This document shows, one piece after another, positions 8,748-17,639 of a stretch of DNA of 45,386 bases. The stretch's first letter is position 1. Each line of letters begins with the position of its first letter. The stretch lies in contig NZ_WTVQ01000039.1 in assembly GCF_012910955.1 (NCBI RefSeq), positions 1-45,386 of the forward strand. Direction: 5' to 3'. This DNA comes from Aromatoleum diolicum (GTDB lineage: Bacteria; Pseudomonadota; Gammaproteobacteria; Burkholderiales; Rhodocyclaceae). Under the pieces are notes generated by a model, which searched no databases, was not told the DNA's origin, and saw nothing but the letters and a program-made list of their open reading frames with translations. The position numbers were made by a program, and so were the translations under genes.

Positions 8748-9626
8748 ATGAGTCGAGAAGGCAGTGATGTGAGCGTTGCGGGCGTTGATGCGACATTGGC
8801 CGATTCGCTCGCACGAATCGAGCTTCCGCCGCGTCCGGCAATCCTGGATCAGGTGATGGCCGAGATGCAGAGCGAGGAGCCCGATTACCGCCGCCTCGCG
8901 ACAATGATCATGTCCGATGTCGGGCTCTCCGCCTGGCTGGTCAAGACGGCCAACGCCCCGATCTTCGGCTACCGCACCAAAGCCCGCACAGTGCGCGACG
9001 CCCTGACCATGCTGGGGCTGATCATGGTGCTGCGCACTGTCGCCGGCTACGCGGTGCGCCAAGCCCTGCCGGAAAGCCCTGCCCTCACGGGATTCTGGGA
9101 CACGTCGGCGCGTGTCGCGCACCTTTCCGGCTGGCTGGCCCGCGAGATCGGCATCAAGGACGGCGTCCGGCCGCAGGATGCCTACACGTACGGACTATTC
9201 CGTGACTGCGGGATTCTGGTGCTGCTAAGGGCGAACGCTTCGTATGAGGACATACTCGCCGAAGCCATGGCGGAGCCGCTGAGGCCATTCACCGAGGTGG
9301 AATCCGAGCATCTCGCACTGAATCACGCGATTGTTGGCAGCGCGATGGCGCAAAGCTGGTATCTGCCCGAAGCGCACTGCGCAGCGATCCTGCATCATCA
9401 TGACCTGGCAAGCCTGGCGGACTCCTCGGCCGACTTGTCACCCGCGGCCCGCCGACTCGTCGCCTTGGCCCAATTGGCCGAGTTCCTGCAAGGTAAAGAC
9501 TCACCGCCCACCATCAACGAATGGCACAAAATGGGCGAATCCGTGCTTTCGGCCCTGCAACTGACCCCCGATCAGATTGAGCCGCTCCACGTCGCGGCAC
9601 AAGCCGTCTTGCAGCAGCTCGAATAA
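8748..9626 (+). CDS. HDOD domain protein
   Basis: A 292-residue protein made almost entirely of one HDOD domain. The domain runs from about residue 20 (IELPPRPAILDQVMAEM) through the helical repeats MIMSDVGLSAWLVKTANAP and RDALTMLGLIMVLRTVAGYA, to SYLPEAH-like and ILHHHDLASL segments near residue 220. HDOD proteins are degenerate HD-domain proteins without phosphohydrolase activity that act in signalling, often with cyclic-di-GMP or chemotaxis circuits; the target here is unknown. The ATG at 8748-8750 has an excellent AGGAGGA ribosome site and was chosen over an in-frame start 228 bp upstream. It stands alone on the plus strand. Confidence 0.88.
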   Translation: MSREGSDVSVAGVDATLADSLARIELPPRPAILDQVMAEMQSEEPDYRRLATMIMSDVGLSAWLVKTANAPIFGYRTKARTVRDALTMLGLIMVLRTVAGYAVRQALPESPALTGFWDTSARVAHLSGWLAREIGIKDGVRPQDAYTYGLFRDCGILVLLRANASYEDILAEAMAEPLRPFTEVESEHLALNHAIVGSAMAQSWYLPEAHCAAILHHHDLASLADSSADLSPAARRLVALAQLAEFLQGKDSPPTINEWHKMGESVLSALQLTPDQIEPLHVAAQAVLQQLE

Positions 9627-9744
9627 CCGCCGGGGAAACTCGGCACAACGATCGGTCCCCGCTCCCGCGGCCAGGCAGCCGAAAGGCAGGGTGCCCCGGC
9701 CAAGTCCCGGCGTCATCGCGAAACCGCGGCACCCCCATGCACGC

Positions 9745-10395
9745 TCAGGCCGGACGTTTCCGCCGCACTGTCGCGAGGCCGAAAAGGCCTGCTCCGATGA
9801 GGACCAGCGTCGCTGGCTCCGGAACGGCGTTAACACTGATCTGCTCGCTCGGGAGCCGCAGCAGCGTAATCGTCGCGAACTGCGTTTGCATACCCCCTTC
9901 ACTGAATGAAAGATCGCTCAGCGCGACGCGGAATAGACCACCGGATCCGAAACTCACATCCAGCGGGTTCCACACCAGGGTGTAATCGCTCGCCGAATCG
10001 GCAATCGAACCGGCAAAGGCCGAACCGCTCGCCACCAAGTTCGAAGTCGCCCCCTGCGGGTTGGCGAAAGTTAGGAAAGCCAGCACGCCAAGACTGTCGG
10101 TTTCGCTGGCTCTGATCCCACCGTTTGAATTTGGCTCCTGCAAACTCACCGTGCCGAAAGAGAAAGTGAATGCGCTGTCAATCGACGACAGTGAGAAATC
10201 CTGCTGGCTGAAGATTGACGTACTGAAGCGCACGTCGAGAAGGGTGCCGCTACCTTCACTCGAGTCAACCCCGTAACCCGCACCCGCGGAAAACGATGCG
10301 GCGTTGATCTCGAACGGCACTGCGTGCGCGACAGAAGCGCCCGCGAGGATAACCACCGCGGCCGCGACCCCGGTGACTTGTCGAAACAGGTTCAT
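9745..10395 (-). CDS. PEP-CTERM sorting domain protein
   Basis: A 216-residue exported protein. It has a signal peptide (hydrophobic VAAAVVILAGASVAHA, cleavage likely after residue 25) and a textbook C-terminal PEP-CTERM signal: VPEP at about residues 191-194, a hydrophobic helix and the basic tail RRKRPA. Such proteins are processed by an exosortase (EpsH) and are linked to exopolysaccharide production in Gram-negative bacteria. The Ser/Gly/Asn-rich middle has no recognised domain. The ATG at 10393-10395 has a GGGAGG site. No exosortase gene is in the window, so its partner must be elsewhere. The function of the mature part is unknown. Confidence 0.9.
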   Translation of the reverse strand: MNLFRQVTGVAAAVVILAGASVAHAVPFEINAASFSAGAGYGVDSSEGSGTLLDVRFSTSIFSQQDFSLSSIDSAFTFSFGTVSLQEPNSNGGIRASETDSLGVLAFLTFANPQGATSNLVASGSAFAGSIADSASDYTLVWNPLDVSFGSGGLFRVALSDLSFSEGGMQTQFATITLLRLPSEQISVNAVPEPATLVLIGAGLFGLATVRRKRPA

Positions 10396-10711
10396 TGCGC
10401 ACCTCCCTGGTACGTTTTGTATGTTTTGAAACAATCCGTAAGCACATCGCATGCCTGCAACGCAAGATCCTGTCTGGATAAGCATTTCTTGCCCAATGCC
10501 GGACAGCGTGGAGCTTGACTGTAAGTTTTTCCGACACTTCGGGCATCCGATCAAACGTGGTGGCGCAGCACCGAGTACGGTGCATCGAGCCGCCCGAGCT
10601 ACCAGCACAACAAGTCCGCGCCATCGGAAGATCGAATTACGTCGATTCCGACACGGGAACACGCCTGGAGCTGATCAAACGCATCGTCTTTGTGCTGCGG
10701 GTATTGGGGCC
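10396..10711. other. Intergenic region upstream of the PEP-CTERM gene, no gene seen
   Basis: About 316 bases lie between the start of the PEP-CTERM gene and the tRNA-Ser terminator. They should contain the PEP-CTERM promoter. On the minus strand a GG/GC pair near 10480-10500 resembles a sigma-54 element, but its spacing is one base short of the required ten. No coding sequence is supported; the long plus-strand frame here runs through the tRNA gene. Confidence 0.5.
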
Positions 10712-10741
10712 AAAAAAAACGCGCCCTATGGCGCGTTTTTT
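10712..10741 (-). terminator. Intrinsic terminator of tRNA-Ser
   Basis: A hairpin with stem ACGCGCC/GGCGCGT and a 4-base loop is flanked by A and T runs. Read on the minus strand it ends in a run of eight T, eight bases after the tRNA-Ser gene. Confidence 0.88.
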
Positions 10742-10749
10742 GGGGCATC

Positions 10750-10837
10750 TGGCGGAGGCGGTGAGATTCGAACTCACGAACGGTTGCCCGTTGCCGGTTT
10801 TCAAGACCGGTGCAATCGACCACTCTGCCACACCTCC
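10750..10837 (-). tRNA. tRNA-Ser (anticodon TGA)
   Basis: An 88-base tRNA with an encoded CCA (10750-10752). The acceptor stem is GGAGGTG pairing with CGCCTCC (one G-T pair). The anticodon loop is CTTGAAA with TGA in the middle, and a long variable arm (CAACGGGCAACCGTT) marks it as a class II serine tRNA. The T-loop TTCGAAT is canonical. A terminator follows it immediately. Confidence 0.97.
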
Positions 10838-10848
10838 GGAAGGCGCGC

Positions 10849-10877
10849 AGTATATCATTCCGCCGGACTGGATCAGT
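10849..10877 (-). promoter_or_regulatory. Probable sigma-70 promoter of tRNA-Ser
   Basis: On the minus strand a -10 box TATACT lies at 10849-10854 and a weak -35 box ACTGAT at 10872-10877, with 17 bases between. The -10 box is 11 bases from the mature tRNA 5' end. The site lies just beyond the rlmD stop codon. Confidence 0.55.
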
Positions 10878-10883
10878 CCCGAA

Positions 10884-12185
10884 TCAGACCCGCTCGAACA
10901 GCGCAATCGACTCGACGTGCGAGGTCTGCGGAAACATATTGGCGATGCCCGCGCCCCGCAGCACGTAACCCCTCTCGCGCACCAGCACCGCGGCATCGCG
11001 CGCCAGCGTCGCCGGATTGCACGACACATACACGATGCGCGCCGGCGACTGTTGCGTGCTCAGCGCCTTGACCACGGCAATCGCGCCCTCGCGCGGCGGG
11101 TCGATCAGCAACTTGTCGAGCCGCCCCAGCGCCGCAAGGCTGTCTTCCGTGGCTTCGAACAGGTTCGCGGCGTGGAATTCGCTGTTCCCTTTGAGCCCAT
11201 TGCGACGGGCGTTCTCACCTGCGCGAGCGACCAGGATCTCGCTGCCCTCCACCCCTACCACCGTCGCGCCGCTACGGGCGATTGGCAGGCTGAAGTTGCC
11301 CAGACCGCAGAACAGGTCGGCAATTCGCTCCCCCGGCTGCGGATCGAGCAGCTGCATCGACCGACGGATCAGCAACCGGTTGATGTCCACATTCACCTGG
11401 GTGAAGTCGGTCGGCAGGAATTCCATCGTCACGCCGAATTCAGGCAGCGTATATGCGAGCCCCGCTCCGGTCTTCGGATGCAGCGGATGCGCCGTCGCCG
11501 GCCCGCCCGGCTGCTGCCATACCTGCACCCCACGCTTGTCGGCAAACGCAGCCAGCCGCGCGAGGTCCCCCGAGGTGAAGGGCAGCAGGTTGCGGAACAC
11601 CAGCACCGTCGCCGTATCACTGACTGCGATCTCGATCTGCGGCAGGCGGTCGGGGATCGACAAGCCAGCGATCAATTCACGCAGCGCCGGCAACATCGCC
11701 GAAATATGCGGCGGCAGGATCGCGCAGCTGCGCATGTCGGCGATGTAGCTGCTGCGCCGCTCGTGAAACCCGACCAGCACGCCCCCCTTCTTCGGCACCA
11801 GTCGCACGCCGATGCGTGCACGGTAACGATAGCCCCACGAGGGACCGTGAATGGCCGGATAGATGATTTCGGGCGTCACCTTGCCGACGTGCCACAGCGC
11901 ATCTTCCAACACCCGCTGTTTCACCGCCGTCTGTGCCACGGAGTCCAGATGCTGCATCGAACAGCCCCCGCACACTCCGAAATGCGGGCACCGCGGCGTT
12001 ACCCGCTGCGCACTCGGCTTGATGATGCGGCTGACCTCCGCAAGGTCGAAGCTCGGGCGACTGCGGTGGACCAAGTACTCGACCTTCTCGCCCGGCAAGG
12101 CGCCGTCAACAAAGACAACCTTACCCTCGACATGCGTGACACCGCGACCTTCGTGGTCCAGCGATTCGATGACTGCGACCGGCAT
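10884..12185 (-). CDS. rlmD: 23S rRNA (uracil-1939-C5)-methyltransferase RlmD
   Basis: A 433-residue SAM-dependent RNA methyltransferase. The N-terminal TRAM domain reads [20 protein letters not shown]. Four cysteines that bind an iron-sulfur cluster in this family are at residues 66, 72, 75 ([10 protein letters not shown]) and 154 (RSCAIL). The SAM-binding motif is [16 protein letters not shown], followed by the substrate motif [10 protein letters not shown] and the catalytic-cysteine motif [10 protein letters not shown]. The ATG at 12183-12185 gives the standard N-terminus. The start of the gene is 152 bp from the divergent gene at 12338, and its stop lies next to the tRNA-Ser promoter. Confidence 0.95.
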   Translation of the reverse strand: MPVAVIESLDHEGRGVTHVEGKVVFVDGALPGEKVEYLVHRSRPSFDLAEVSRIIKPSAQRVTPRCPHFGVCGGCSMQHLDSVAQTAVKQRVLEDALWHVGKVTPEIIYPAIHGPSWGYRYRARIGVRLVPKKGGVLVGFHERRSSYIADMRSCAILPPHISAMLPALRELIAGLSIPDRLPQIEIAVSDTATVLVFRNLLPFTSGDLARLAAFADKRGVQVWQQPGGPATAHPLHPKTGAGLAYTLPEFGVTMEFLPTDFTQVNVDINRLLIRRSMQLLDPQPGERIADLFCGLGNFSLPIARSGATVVGVEGSEILVARAGENARRNGLKGNSEFHAANLFEATEDSLAALGRLDKLLIDPPREGAIAVVKALSTQQSPARIVYVSCNPATLARDAAVLVRERGYVLRGAGIANMFPQTSHVESIALFERV

Positions 12186-12337
12186 GGGGAAACTCGCCAA
12201 AAAGATCGCGATTTTACCGGGCGATGCAGCGCTTTTTACCCAGGTACCTATAATTCGTTGGAAAATCACAGGCACCAACCAGCGGCACGGACACATCCCC
12301 TCTCGCCGCGGGCTTCCCTCTCCCGCAGGAAACGAAC

Positions 12338-12826
12338 GTGGGCACATTCTCGGAACGATATCTCGACAGTTACGGCGAATTCCGCGACGCCGTCCTCGAA
12401 GCGCTTGGTCTGGCCCACCAAACTGTGTCGATCTTCGATCCGGACCTACGCGAATGGGGACTCGAAAGCGTCGCCGGCACCAATCTGCTCGAAGCCTTGT
12501 GCTCGCAATCACCCCGCCCCGACACCCTGCGTATTCTCGTGCATACCACGACTTTTCTTGAGCAGGAATGCCCTCGACTCATCGGCGTTCTCCGACGCTT
12601 TGGTCATTGTGCAAGTGTTCGCACCACCGATCCAGGTGCCCGCGCATGGACACAACCCTTCCTCGTTGCGGATCGCCACTATTTGGTAACGCGCTTTCAT
12701 CAGGAACTTCCCCGCGGCAAGGTCTGTTTCGCAACGTCCAGCACCAATGCATACGTAATCACACAATTCGAGACAATGTGGTTACGTGGCGAGCATCATG
12801 CAAGCGGCGCTCCGCTTAGCATCTAG
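12338..12826 (+). CDS. Conserved small protein resembling DUF7931
   Basis: A 162-residue soluble protein with no signal peptide or membrane helix. The pattern of an N-terminal helix ([17 protein letters not shown]), a strand SIFDPDL, the strand LRILVHTT and the closing QFETMWLRG resembles the DUF7931 module. That module is found alone or fused to acetyltransferases in Proteobacteria and looks like a reduced phospholipase-D fold lacking HKD motifs. The start is a GTG at 12338-12340 with AGGAAA seven bases before it. It is divergent from rlmD and followed by the lipoprotein gene 157 bp on. Its function is unknown, and the family assignment is from memory of the pattern only. Confidence 0.6.
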   Translation: MGTFSERYLDSYGEFRDAVLEALGLAHQTVSIFDPDLREWGLESVAGTNLLEALCSQSPRPDTLRILVHTTTFLEQECPRLIGVLRRFGHCASVRTTDPGARAWTQPFLVADRHYLVTRFHQELPRGKVCFATSSTNAYVITQFETMWLRGEHHASGAPLSI

Positions 12827-12864
12827 CCACGCGTTTCGACTTATTGCATTGCACCAAATAAATA

Positions 12865-12892
12865 TTTGCATGCACCAGGCGCGTGCTAGAAT
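12865..12892 (+). promoter_or_regulatory. Strong extended -10 promoter of the Ala-rich lipoprotein gene
   Basis: A -35-like TTTGCA (12865-12870) and a -10 TAGAAT (12887-12892) are 16 bases apart, and TGC directly precedes the -10 box (extended -10). Transcription would start near 12899, leaving a leader of about 85 bases before the ATG at 12984. Confidence 0.7.
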
Positions 12893-12983
12893 TCTACGAG
12901 GTTCGCCAACCGGATACTCAACAAAGCCCGCTTGGCCGTAACTCCTCAGCCACGTCTAGACCCCATCGATAAGGACATAGAAC

Positions 12984-13268
12984 ATGAAACAATCGCTCCT
13001 CGTTGCCTCCCTGCTGGCCCTCGCCGTTGCCGCCTGCAGCAAGACCGAAGCCCCCGCCCCGGCGGCCCCGGCTCCGGCTGCCGCCCCGACCGCTCCCGCT
13101 GCTCCGGCTCAGGAAGCCGCCGCTCCGGCTGCTGCCCCGGCTGAGGCCGCCAAGGACGCTGCTGCAACCGCCGTCGACGCCGCCAAGGACAGCGCTGCCG
13201 CAGCCGGCACCGCTGTCGACGCCGCCAAGGACGCAGCTGCTGCAGCCGCCGACGCAGCGAAGAAGTAA
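12984..13268 (+). CDS. Small Ala/Pro-rich lipoprotein
   Basis: A 94-residue putative lipoprotein. The signal peptide ends in the lipobox LAVAAC, giving a lipidated Cys at residue 19. The mature part is almost entirely Ala, Pro, Lys and Asp: first an Ala-Pro block (residues 25-55), then a helical region built of repeated AAKDAA and VDAAKD units (residues 55-94). At the DNA level an 18-bp segment is repeated exactly at 13173-13190 and 13215-13232, and its last 12 bp also occur at 13146-13157. The composition suggests a surface or periplasm-spanning helix, loosely similar to Lpp-like or LEA-like sequences, but no family is assigned. An AAGGA site precedes the ATG. The gene has its own promoter and terminator. 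Confidence 0.8.
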   Translation: MKQSLLVASLLALAVAACSKTEAPAPAAPAPAAAPTAPAAPAQEAAAPAAAPAEAAKDAAATAVDAAKDSAAAAGTAVDAAKDAAAAAADAAKK

Positions 13269-13285
13269 CGCTCTTCCAGCGACGC

Positions 13286-13315
13286 AAAAAAGCCGGCTCG
13301 CGAGCCGGCTTTTTT
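13286..13315 (+). terminator. Bidirectional intrinsic terminator
   Basis: A perfect 30-base palindrome: six A, GCCGGCTCG, CGAGCCGGC, six T. It lies 18 bases past the lipoprotein stop and can work for the plus strand, and for the converging bamC transcript if that reads this far. Confidence 0.93.
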
Positions 13316-13383
13316 GTTCCTGTCTGATTCGCGCTTTCTCCGATCGGCCTTAGTGCCAACCGCAAACACGGAACGCCGCTGCT

Positions 13384-13418
13384 CACGGCTCACGGCACAC
13401 GGCACACGGCACACGGCC
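13384..13418. repeat. Tandem 7-bp repeat, five copies
   Basis: Five head-to-tail copies of the 7-mer CACGGCA (the first ends in T and the last in C) occupy 35 bases between the terminator and the bamC stop. It is non-coding. Confidence 0.9.
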
Positions 13419-13451
13419 TGCAAGAGACCGTTGCCGCGCCGCAGCGGATTG

Positions 13452-14594
13452 TTATCGCAACTGCTGCTGCAACAAGTTGAGCATCTTGCGCGCCGTCTCG
13501 GACGAATCCTCTCCGCCCTCGCGGGTCATCACGGTGATGACTGACGCATCGCCCTCGCCCTTCACGCGCAGGCGATACTCACTGCCCTTTGCAACGGCCT
13601 TGTCATCGCTGCGCCAGAAGGCGAGCTTGGACAGGAAACCCTCGGATTTCTTGCTCTGCACATCCGCATCCGGATCGACGTAGCGTACGAAGTACATGCC
13701 CTTCGAACGATCGCGATCTTCGACGGTAAAGCCGATGCGATCCAGCGCCAGGCCGACTCGTCGCCACGCACGATCGAATGACTCGTCAAGCGAGAGACTG
13801 AGTTTGCCACCGGATGCCGTCTGCAGAGACGCACGTTCAGCCGCGGGCGCTGCCGCCACGATTGCCGCGGCACGCTCCTCCGCCGCCCCCAGCCGAACCA
13901 TCAGGCGCCGCAACATCTCGGCCTCCAGCTCTGGGTCAGCCAGACGCGGCTGCCAGACGGTGGTGTCCTTGGCTTCGTTCGGATAGATTTCCATCATGCC
14001 GCGGTGGCTGATATAGATCTCCACGGTATTCGGCTCCTTGCCTGCTTCCAGCCGAGTGCGGAACTTGTCGCGCTCGGGCGTGGAAAACATGCCGTCGAGC
14101 ACCTTACCCAGCGCTGACCGAATGACATCCTGAGGAATCTTTGCGCGGTCTTCGGCCCAATCGGTCTCCATCACACCGACTTCAGGGCGCTCGACGTTCA
14201 GGATGAAGCCGAGTTCAAGCCAGAAATCCTTGACCTTCGGCCACATCGCGTCTGCTGTTCCCGACACGACCAGCCAGCGCTGCGTCCCGGCGCGCTCCAC
14301 GCGCATGCTTTCCACGGCGGGCAGCACTTGTTGCTGGGTCGCGCTCGTCTGCGGCTGCCCTGCACGATCGTTGGCATAGGCAGAGTAGGTCGCGACGCCC
14401 TTCGGCGACACGTCAGGCACCACGTAGCGGTCATCGCGCGTTGGCGCAGTGAGGTCGGGCGGAATCTCAAGCGTCGGCAGTTGCCGGGCACTCTTATAGT
14501 CGATCTTCTTCGACTCCAGCAAGGAACCGGAACAACCAGACAGGGCAACAGCCAAGGCAATCAGTGAAGCAGAAGTACGCAGGGTACGATTCAT
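13452..14594 (-). CDS. bamC: Outer membrane protein assembly factor BamC
   Basis: A 380-residue lipoprotein (lipobox LSGC, Cys 21) of the BAM complex that inserts beta-barrel proteins in the outer membrane. After the lipobox comes the unstructured segment that binds BamD in the family, with YKSARQLPTLEIPPDL (residues 33-48). Two helix-grip domains follow: one around RWLVVSGTADAMWPKVKDFW and VMETDWAE, and a second around LDESFDRAWRRVGLALDRIGFTVEDRDRS and YFVRYVDPD. It is directly downstream of dapA (24 bp), the classic dapA-bamC arrangement, so co-transcription is expected. The length is typical for betaproteobacteria. Confidence 0.95.
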   Translation of the reverse strand: MNRTLRTSASLIALAVALSGCSGSLLESKKIDYKSARQLPTLEIPPDLTAPTRDDRYVVPDVSPKGVATYSAYANDRAGQPQTSATQQQVLPAVESMRVERAGTQRWLVVSGTADAMWPKVKDFWLELGFILNVERPEVGVMETDWAEDRAKIPQDVIRSALGKVLDGMFSTPERDKFRTRLEAGKEPNTVEIYISHRGMMEIYPNEAKDTTVWQPRLADPELEAEMLRRLMVRLGAAEERAAAIVAAAPAAERASLQTASGGKLSLSLDESFDRAWRRVGLALDRIGFTVEDRDRSKGMYFVRYVDPDADVQSKKSEGFLSKLAFWRSDDKAVAKGSEYRLRVKGEGDASVITVMTREGGEDSSETARKMLNLLQQQLR

Positions 14595-14618
14595 GAGTCT
14601 CAGTAAATCCTTGAAAAA

Positions 14619-15497
14619 TCAGACGTTCACGCCAGCACGACGCATCGCCAGACGGACGCGTTCGTGCAAGCCTTCCGACAACGTCGTAAGCGGCAGCCGG
14701 ATACCGGCCTGGATCATGCCCATCTGCTGCACGGCCCACTTCACCGGAATCGGATTGGCCTCGCAGAACAGATCGCGGTGCAGCGCCACCAGACGCGCAT
14801 TGATCTCGCGCGCCTTGATGGCATCGCCGGCAAGCGCCGCAGCACACATCTCATGCATTGCCCGTGGCGCCACGTTTGCGGTCACCGATATCGTGCCGTG
14901 GCCACCCAGCAGGATAAAGGCCGCGGCGGTCATGTCGTCACCGGTATAGAGCGCAAAGTCCTTGGGCGCACGCTCGACCAGGTCGCAGGCGCGCTCGATG
15001 CTGCCAGTGGCATCCTTGATGCCGATGATGTTCGGAATCTGCGCCAGGCGCAGCGTGGTGTCATTGCCGAGATCCGCCACCGTACGACCGGGCACGTTGT
15101 ACAGGACCAGCGGCAATTCAACGGCCTCGGCAATCGCACGGAAGTGCCGATACAAGCCTTCCTGGGTTGGTTTGTTGTAGTACGGCACGACCGAAAGATG
15201 CGCGACGGCGCCTGCCTTCTCGGCATAGCGCGTCAGTTCGATGGCCTCTGCCGTCGAGTTTGCCCCGGTGCCGGCAATCACGGGGATGCGTCCGGCCGTG
15301 TGCTCAACCGCCACACGGATAAGTTCGCAATGCTCATCCACGTCCACCGTCGGTGACTCGCCGGTGGTACCAACAATGACCAGCCCGTCAGTGCCTTCGG
15401 CCACATGGAAGTCAATCAATGCACGCAGACGCGGGTAATCCAGGCTGCCATCCTCGTTCATCGGGGTGACGATGGCGACAATCGATCCGGTAATCAT
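14619..15497 (-). CDS. dapA: 4-hydroxy-tetrahydrodipicolinate synthase DapA
   Basis: A 292-residue aldolase that condenses pyruvate with aspartate semialdehyde in lysine and diaminopimelate synthesis. Key residues are in place: Thr44/Thr45 in GTTGES, Tyr133 in LYNVPGRT and the Schiff-base Lys161 in GIKDATGS. The length is standard. It is the first gene of dapA-bamC. The 160 bp before it, back to the deacetylase gene, hold its promoter, with an A-rich patch next to the start codon. Confidence 0.97.
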   Translation of the reverse strand: MITGSIVAIVTPMNEDGSLDYPRLRALIDFHVAEGTDGLVIVGTTGESPTVDVDEHCELIRVAVEHTAGRIPVIAGTGANSTAEAIELTRYAEKAGAVAHLSVVPYYNKPTQEGLYRHFRAIAEAVELPLVLYNVPGRTVADLGNDTTLRLAQIPNIIGIKDATGSIERACDLVERAPKDFALYTGDDMTAAAFILLGGHGTISVTANVAPRAMHEMCAAALAGDAIKAREINARLVALHRDLFCEANPIPVKWAVQQMGMIQAGIRLPLTTLSEGLHERVRLAMRRAGVNV

Positions 15498-15657
15498 GGA
15501 AAAGGCCGAAAGTTTAAAAAGTCGATTCTACCTGATCGCCGCGAGACGGCCACTCCGGCGCTTGGCCTCACCGGCATGGGCACCCAATGACGCACCCTAC
15601 GACGGCCACAAACCGCGCATCGGCCCCACACGACAGTACGAGCCCGCAGCGCTGCAA

Positions 15658-16584
15658 TCAGAGATCTGCCAGCGCCTTGATGTGCGCCACCACCGAACGC
15701 GCCAGCGACGACAGTGAATAGCCACCTTCCAGGATCGAGACAACGTTCTTGTGCCCGCACTCTTCCGCCACAGCCTTGACCTGTTGCGTCACCCAGACGT
15801 AATCGGACTCGACGAGACCGATCGAGCCCATATCGTCTTCGTAATGGGCGTCGAACCCGGCCGAGATAAAGATCATCTGCGGCTTGTGCGCGCGCAGAGC
15901 GGGCATCCAGGTATCGGTGACGATCTGCCGGAATGCGTCACCACGCGTGCCTGCCGGTATCGGCACATTGACCATGTTGGGTGCCGTGCAGTCGGCCCCG
16001 CTGTATGGGTAGAACGGGTGTTGGAAGATGCTGACCATCAGTACGCGCGGGTCGTCGCGGAATGCATCCTCGGTGCCGTTGCCGTGATGCACGTCGAAGT
16101 CGACAATCGCGACGCGCTCCAGTCCGTGCGCATCGACCGCATGACGCGCGGCAATCGCGATATTGTTCAGGAAACAGAAACCCATCGCCTTCGAACGCTC
16201 AGCATGATGGCCCGGCGGGCGCACCGCGCAGAAGGCATTCTCGATCTCACCCTTCAGCACCAGATCGGTTGCCAGCACGCCTGCACCGGCCGAGCGCAAT
16301 GCCGCCTTCATCGTACCGGGACTCATCGCGGTATCCGGGTCGAGGTGGCGGATGCCATGTTCGGGCACGCTGGAGGTCAGCTCATTGAGGTAACTTTCCG
16401 GATGCACGCGCCGGATCTGTTCCGGCGTTGCCTCGGGCGCGTCATAAAACGATAGGTACAGATCCAGCCCCGCTGCGATCAGTCGGTCGTTGATAGCGGC
16501 AAGCCGGTCCGAACATTCCGGGTGAAACGTCCCCATGTCGTGCAGCCAGCAATCGCGGTGCGTAATGAACGCAGTCGTCGTCAT
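15658..16584 (-). CDS. Histone deacetylase family protein (class II-like amidohydrolase)
   Basis: A 308-residue zinc amidohydrolase of the arginase/deacetylase fold. Conserved elements are PECSDRL near the N-terminus, RPPGHHAERSKAMGFCFLNN (tandem His 126-127), VDFDVHHGNGTEDAF (Asp164 and His166 as zinc ligands) and SAGFDAH (Asp245 as third ligand). Bacterial members deacetylate polyamines, acetoin-related or other acetylated amines; the substrate cannot be told from sequence. The ATG at 16582-16584 has a purine-rich AGAGGGGGG site and was chosen over an in-frame upstream start. It is divergent from the moxR operon across 137 bp. Confidence 0.92.
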   Translation of the reverse strand: MTTTAFITHRDCWLHDMGTFHPECSDRLAAINDRLIAAGLDLYLSFYDAPEATPEQIRRVHPESYLNELTSSVPEHGIRHLDPDTAMSPGTMKAALRSAGAGVLATDLVLKGEIENAFCAVRPPGHHAERSKAMGFCFLNNIAIAARHAVDAHGLERVAIVDFDVHHGNGTEDAFRDDPRVLMVSIFQHPFYPYSGADCTAPNMVNVPIPAGTRGDAFRQIVTDTWMPALRAHKPQMIFISAGFDAHYEDDMGSIGLVESDYVWVTQQVKAVAEECGHKNVVSILEGGYSLSSLARSVVAHIKALADL

Positions 16585-16721
16585 ACCCCCCCTCTTTCGC
16601 ATGCGGGCGAACTTTCCCGCGCCACGGCCTTCAAAATGGCTTGCCGCCTGCACCGGGCGCAGCCTGATGATATTTGTCGTCTATTATCACCGCTTCCCGG
16701 CCAATTTCACAGTACGCCCAC

Positions 16722-17639
16722 ATGCCCCATCGCCACGCCATTCGCGTCCTCGAAGCCGCCAACTGCATCATTCTCGGCAAGGAGCGCGAGTTGCGGCTCG
16801 CATTGACCTGTCTGATCGCTCGCGGACACCTGCTGATCGAGGACGTACCAGGGGTCGGGAAGACCACCCTGGCGCATGTGATCGCACGCCTCAGCGGCTT
16901 GCAGTTCCAGCGCATCCAGTTCACCAGTGATCTTCTGCCGGCCGACATCATTGGCGTTTCGATATTCGATCGAGATGCCACCACCTTCCGTTTTCACCCC
17001 GGCCCGGTATTCGCGCAACTTATCCTCGCAGACGAAATCAATCGCGCCACACCCAAAACGCAGAGCGCCCTGCTTGAAGCGATGGAAGAGCATCAGGTCA
17101 CCGCCGACGCCGAAACCCATGTCCTGCCTGAACCCTTCTTCGTTATCGCGACACAGAATCCGTCGCATCAGATCGGCACCTTCCCGCTGCCCGAAAGCCA
17201 GCTCGACCGCTTCCTGATGCGTATCCGCCTTGGTTACCCTGACCGCAGCGCCGAACGTGCGCTGCTGATGGGCGAGGATCGACGCGAACTGCTGGAGCGC
17301 CAGAACGCGGTCATCCGCCCGGAAGACCTGCTGACGCTGCAGCGCGCCGCTCACGGCGTCACCGTCGCCGAGCGACTGGTGGATTATGTCCAGGCCTTGC
17401 TCGGCAGCACGCGCCACAGTCCCGAGCTTGCCGGTGGCCTTAGTCCGCGCGCCGGTCTCGGACTGATCGGCGCAGCACGCGCCTGGGCCTTGATCGACGG
17501 TCGCGACCACGTGCTCCCGGAAGACGTGCAGACGGTCTTCCCGCATGTCGCAGGGCATCGCCTGCACGCCGCCGGTGACGGTCGTAGCGCCCCACCCGAG
17601 TTACTCGCGCAACTCGTGCGGGACGTTGCCGTCGCGTGA
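16722..17639 (+). CDS. MoxR-type AAA+ ATPase
   Basis: A 305-residue AAA+ ATPase of the MoxR family, chaperone-like proteins that act with VWA or DUF58 partners. The Walker A is GVGKTTL with Lys47, the Walker B is LILADEINRA (Asp104/Glu105), and the family segments TQSALLEAMEEHQVT and ATQNPSHQIGTFPLPESQLDRF follow. The C-terminal lid contains LSPRAGLGLI. An in-frame TTG lies upstream, but the ATG at 16722 gives the usual family N-terminus. Its stop overlaps the start of the DUF58 gene, so translation of the pair is coupled. Confidence 0.93.
   Translation: MPHRHAIRVLEAANCIILGKERELRLALTCLIARGHLLIEDVPGVGKTTLAHVIARLSGLQFQRIQFTSDLLPADIIGVSIFDRDATTFRFHPGPVFAQLILADEINRATPKTQSALLEAMEEHQVTADAETHVLPEPFFVIATQNPSHQIGTFPLPESQLDRFLMRIRLGYPDRSAERALLMGEDRRELLERQNAVIRPEDLLTLQRAAHGVTVAERLVDYVQALLGSTRHSPELAGGLSPRAGLGLIGAARAWALIDGRDHVLPEDVQTVFPHVAGHRLHAAGDGRSAPPELLAQLVRDVAVA

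Noticed and set aside
10480-10500. Sigma-54-like GG/GC element upstream of the PEP-CTERM gene
   Set aside because: Spacing between the GG and GC dinucleotides is one base off the strict requirement.
10865-10879. GGACTG/CAGTCC palindrome after rlmD as a terminator
   Set aside because: Short stem, three-base loop, no T run, and it overlaps the tRNA-Ser -35 region.
10515-12689. A 724-codon open frame on the plus strand
   Set aside because: It runs through the tRNA-Ser gene and its terminator and is antisense to rlmD, whose motifs are clear; a GC-rich shadow.
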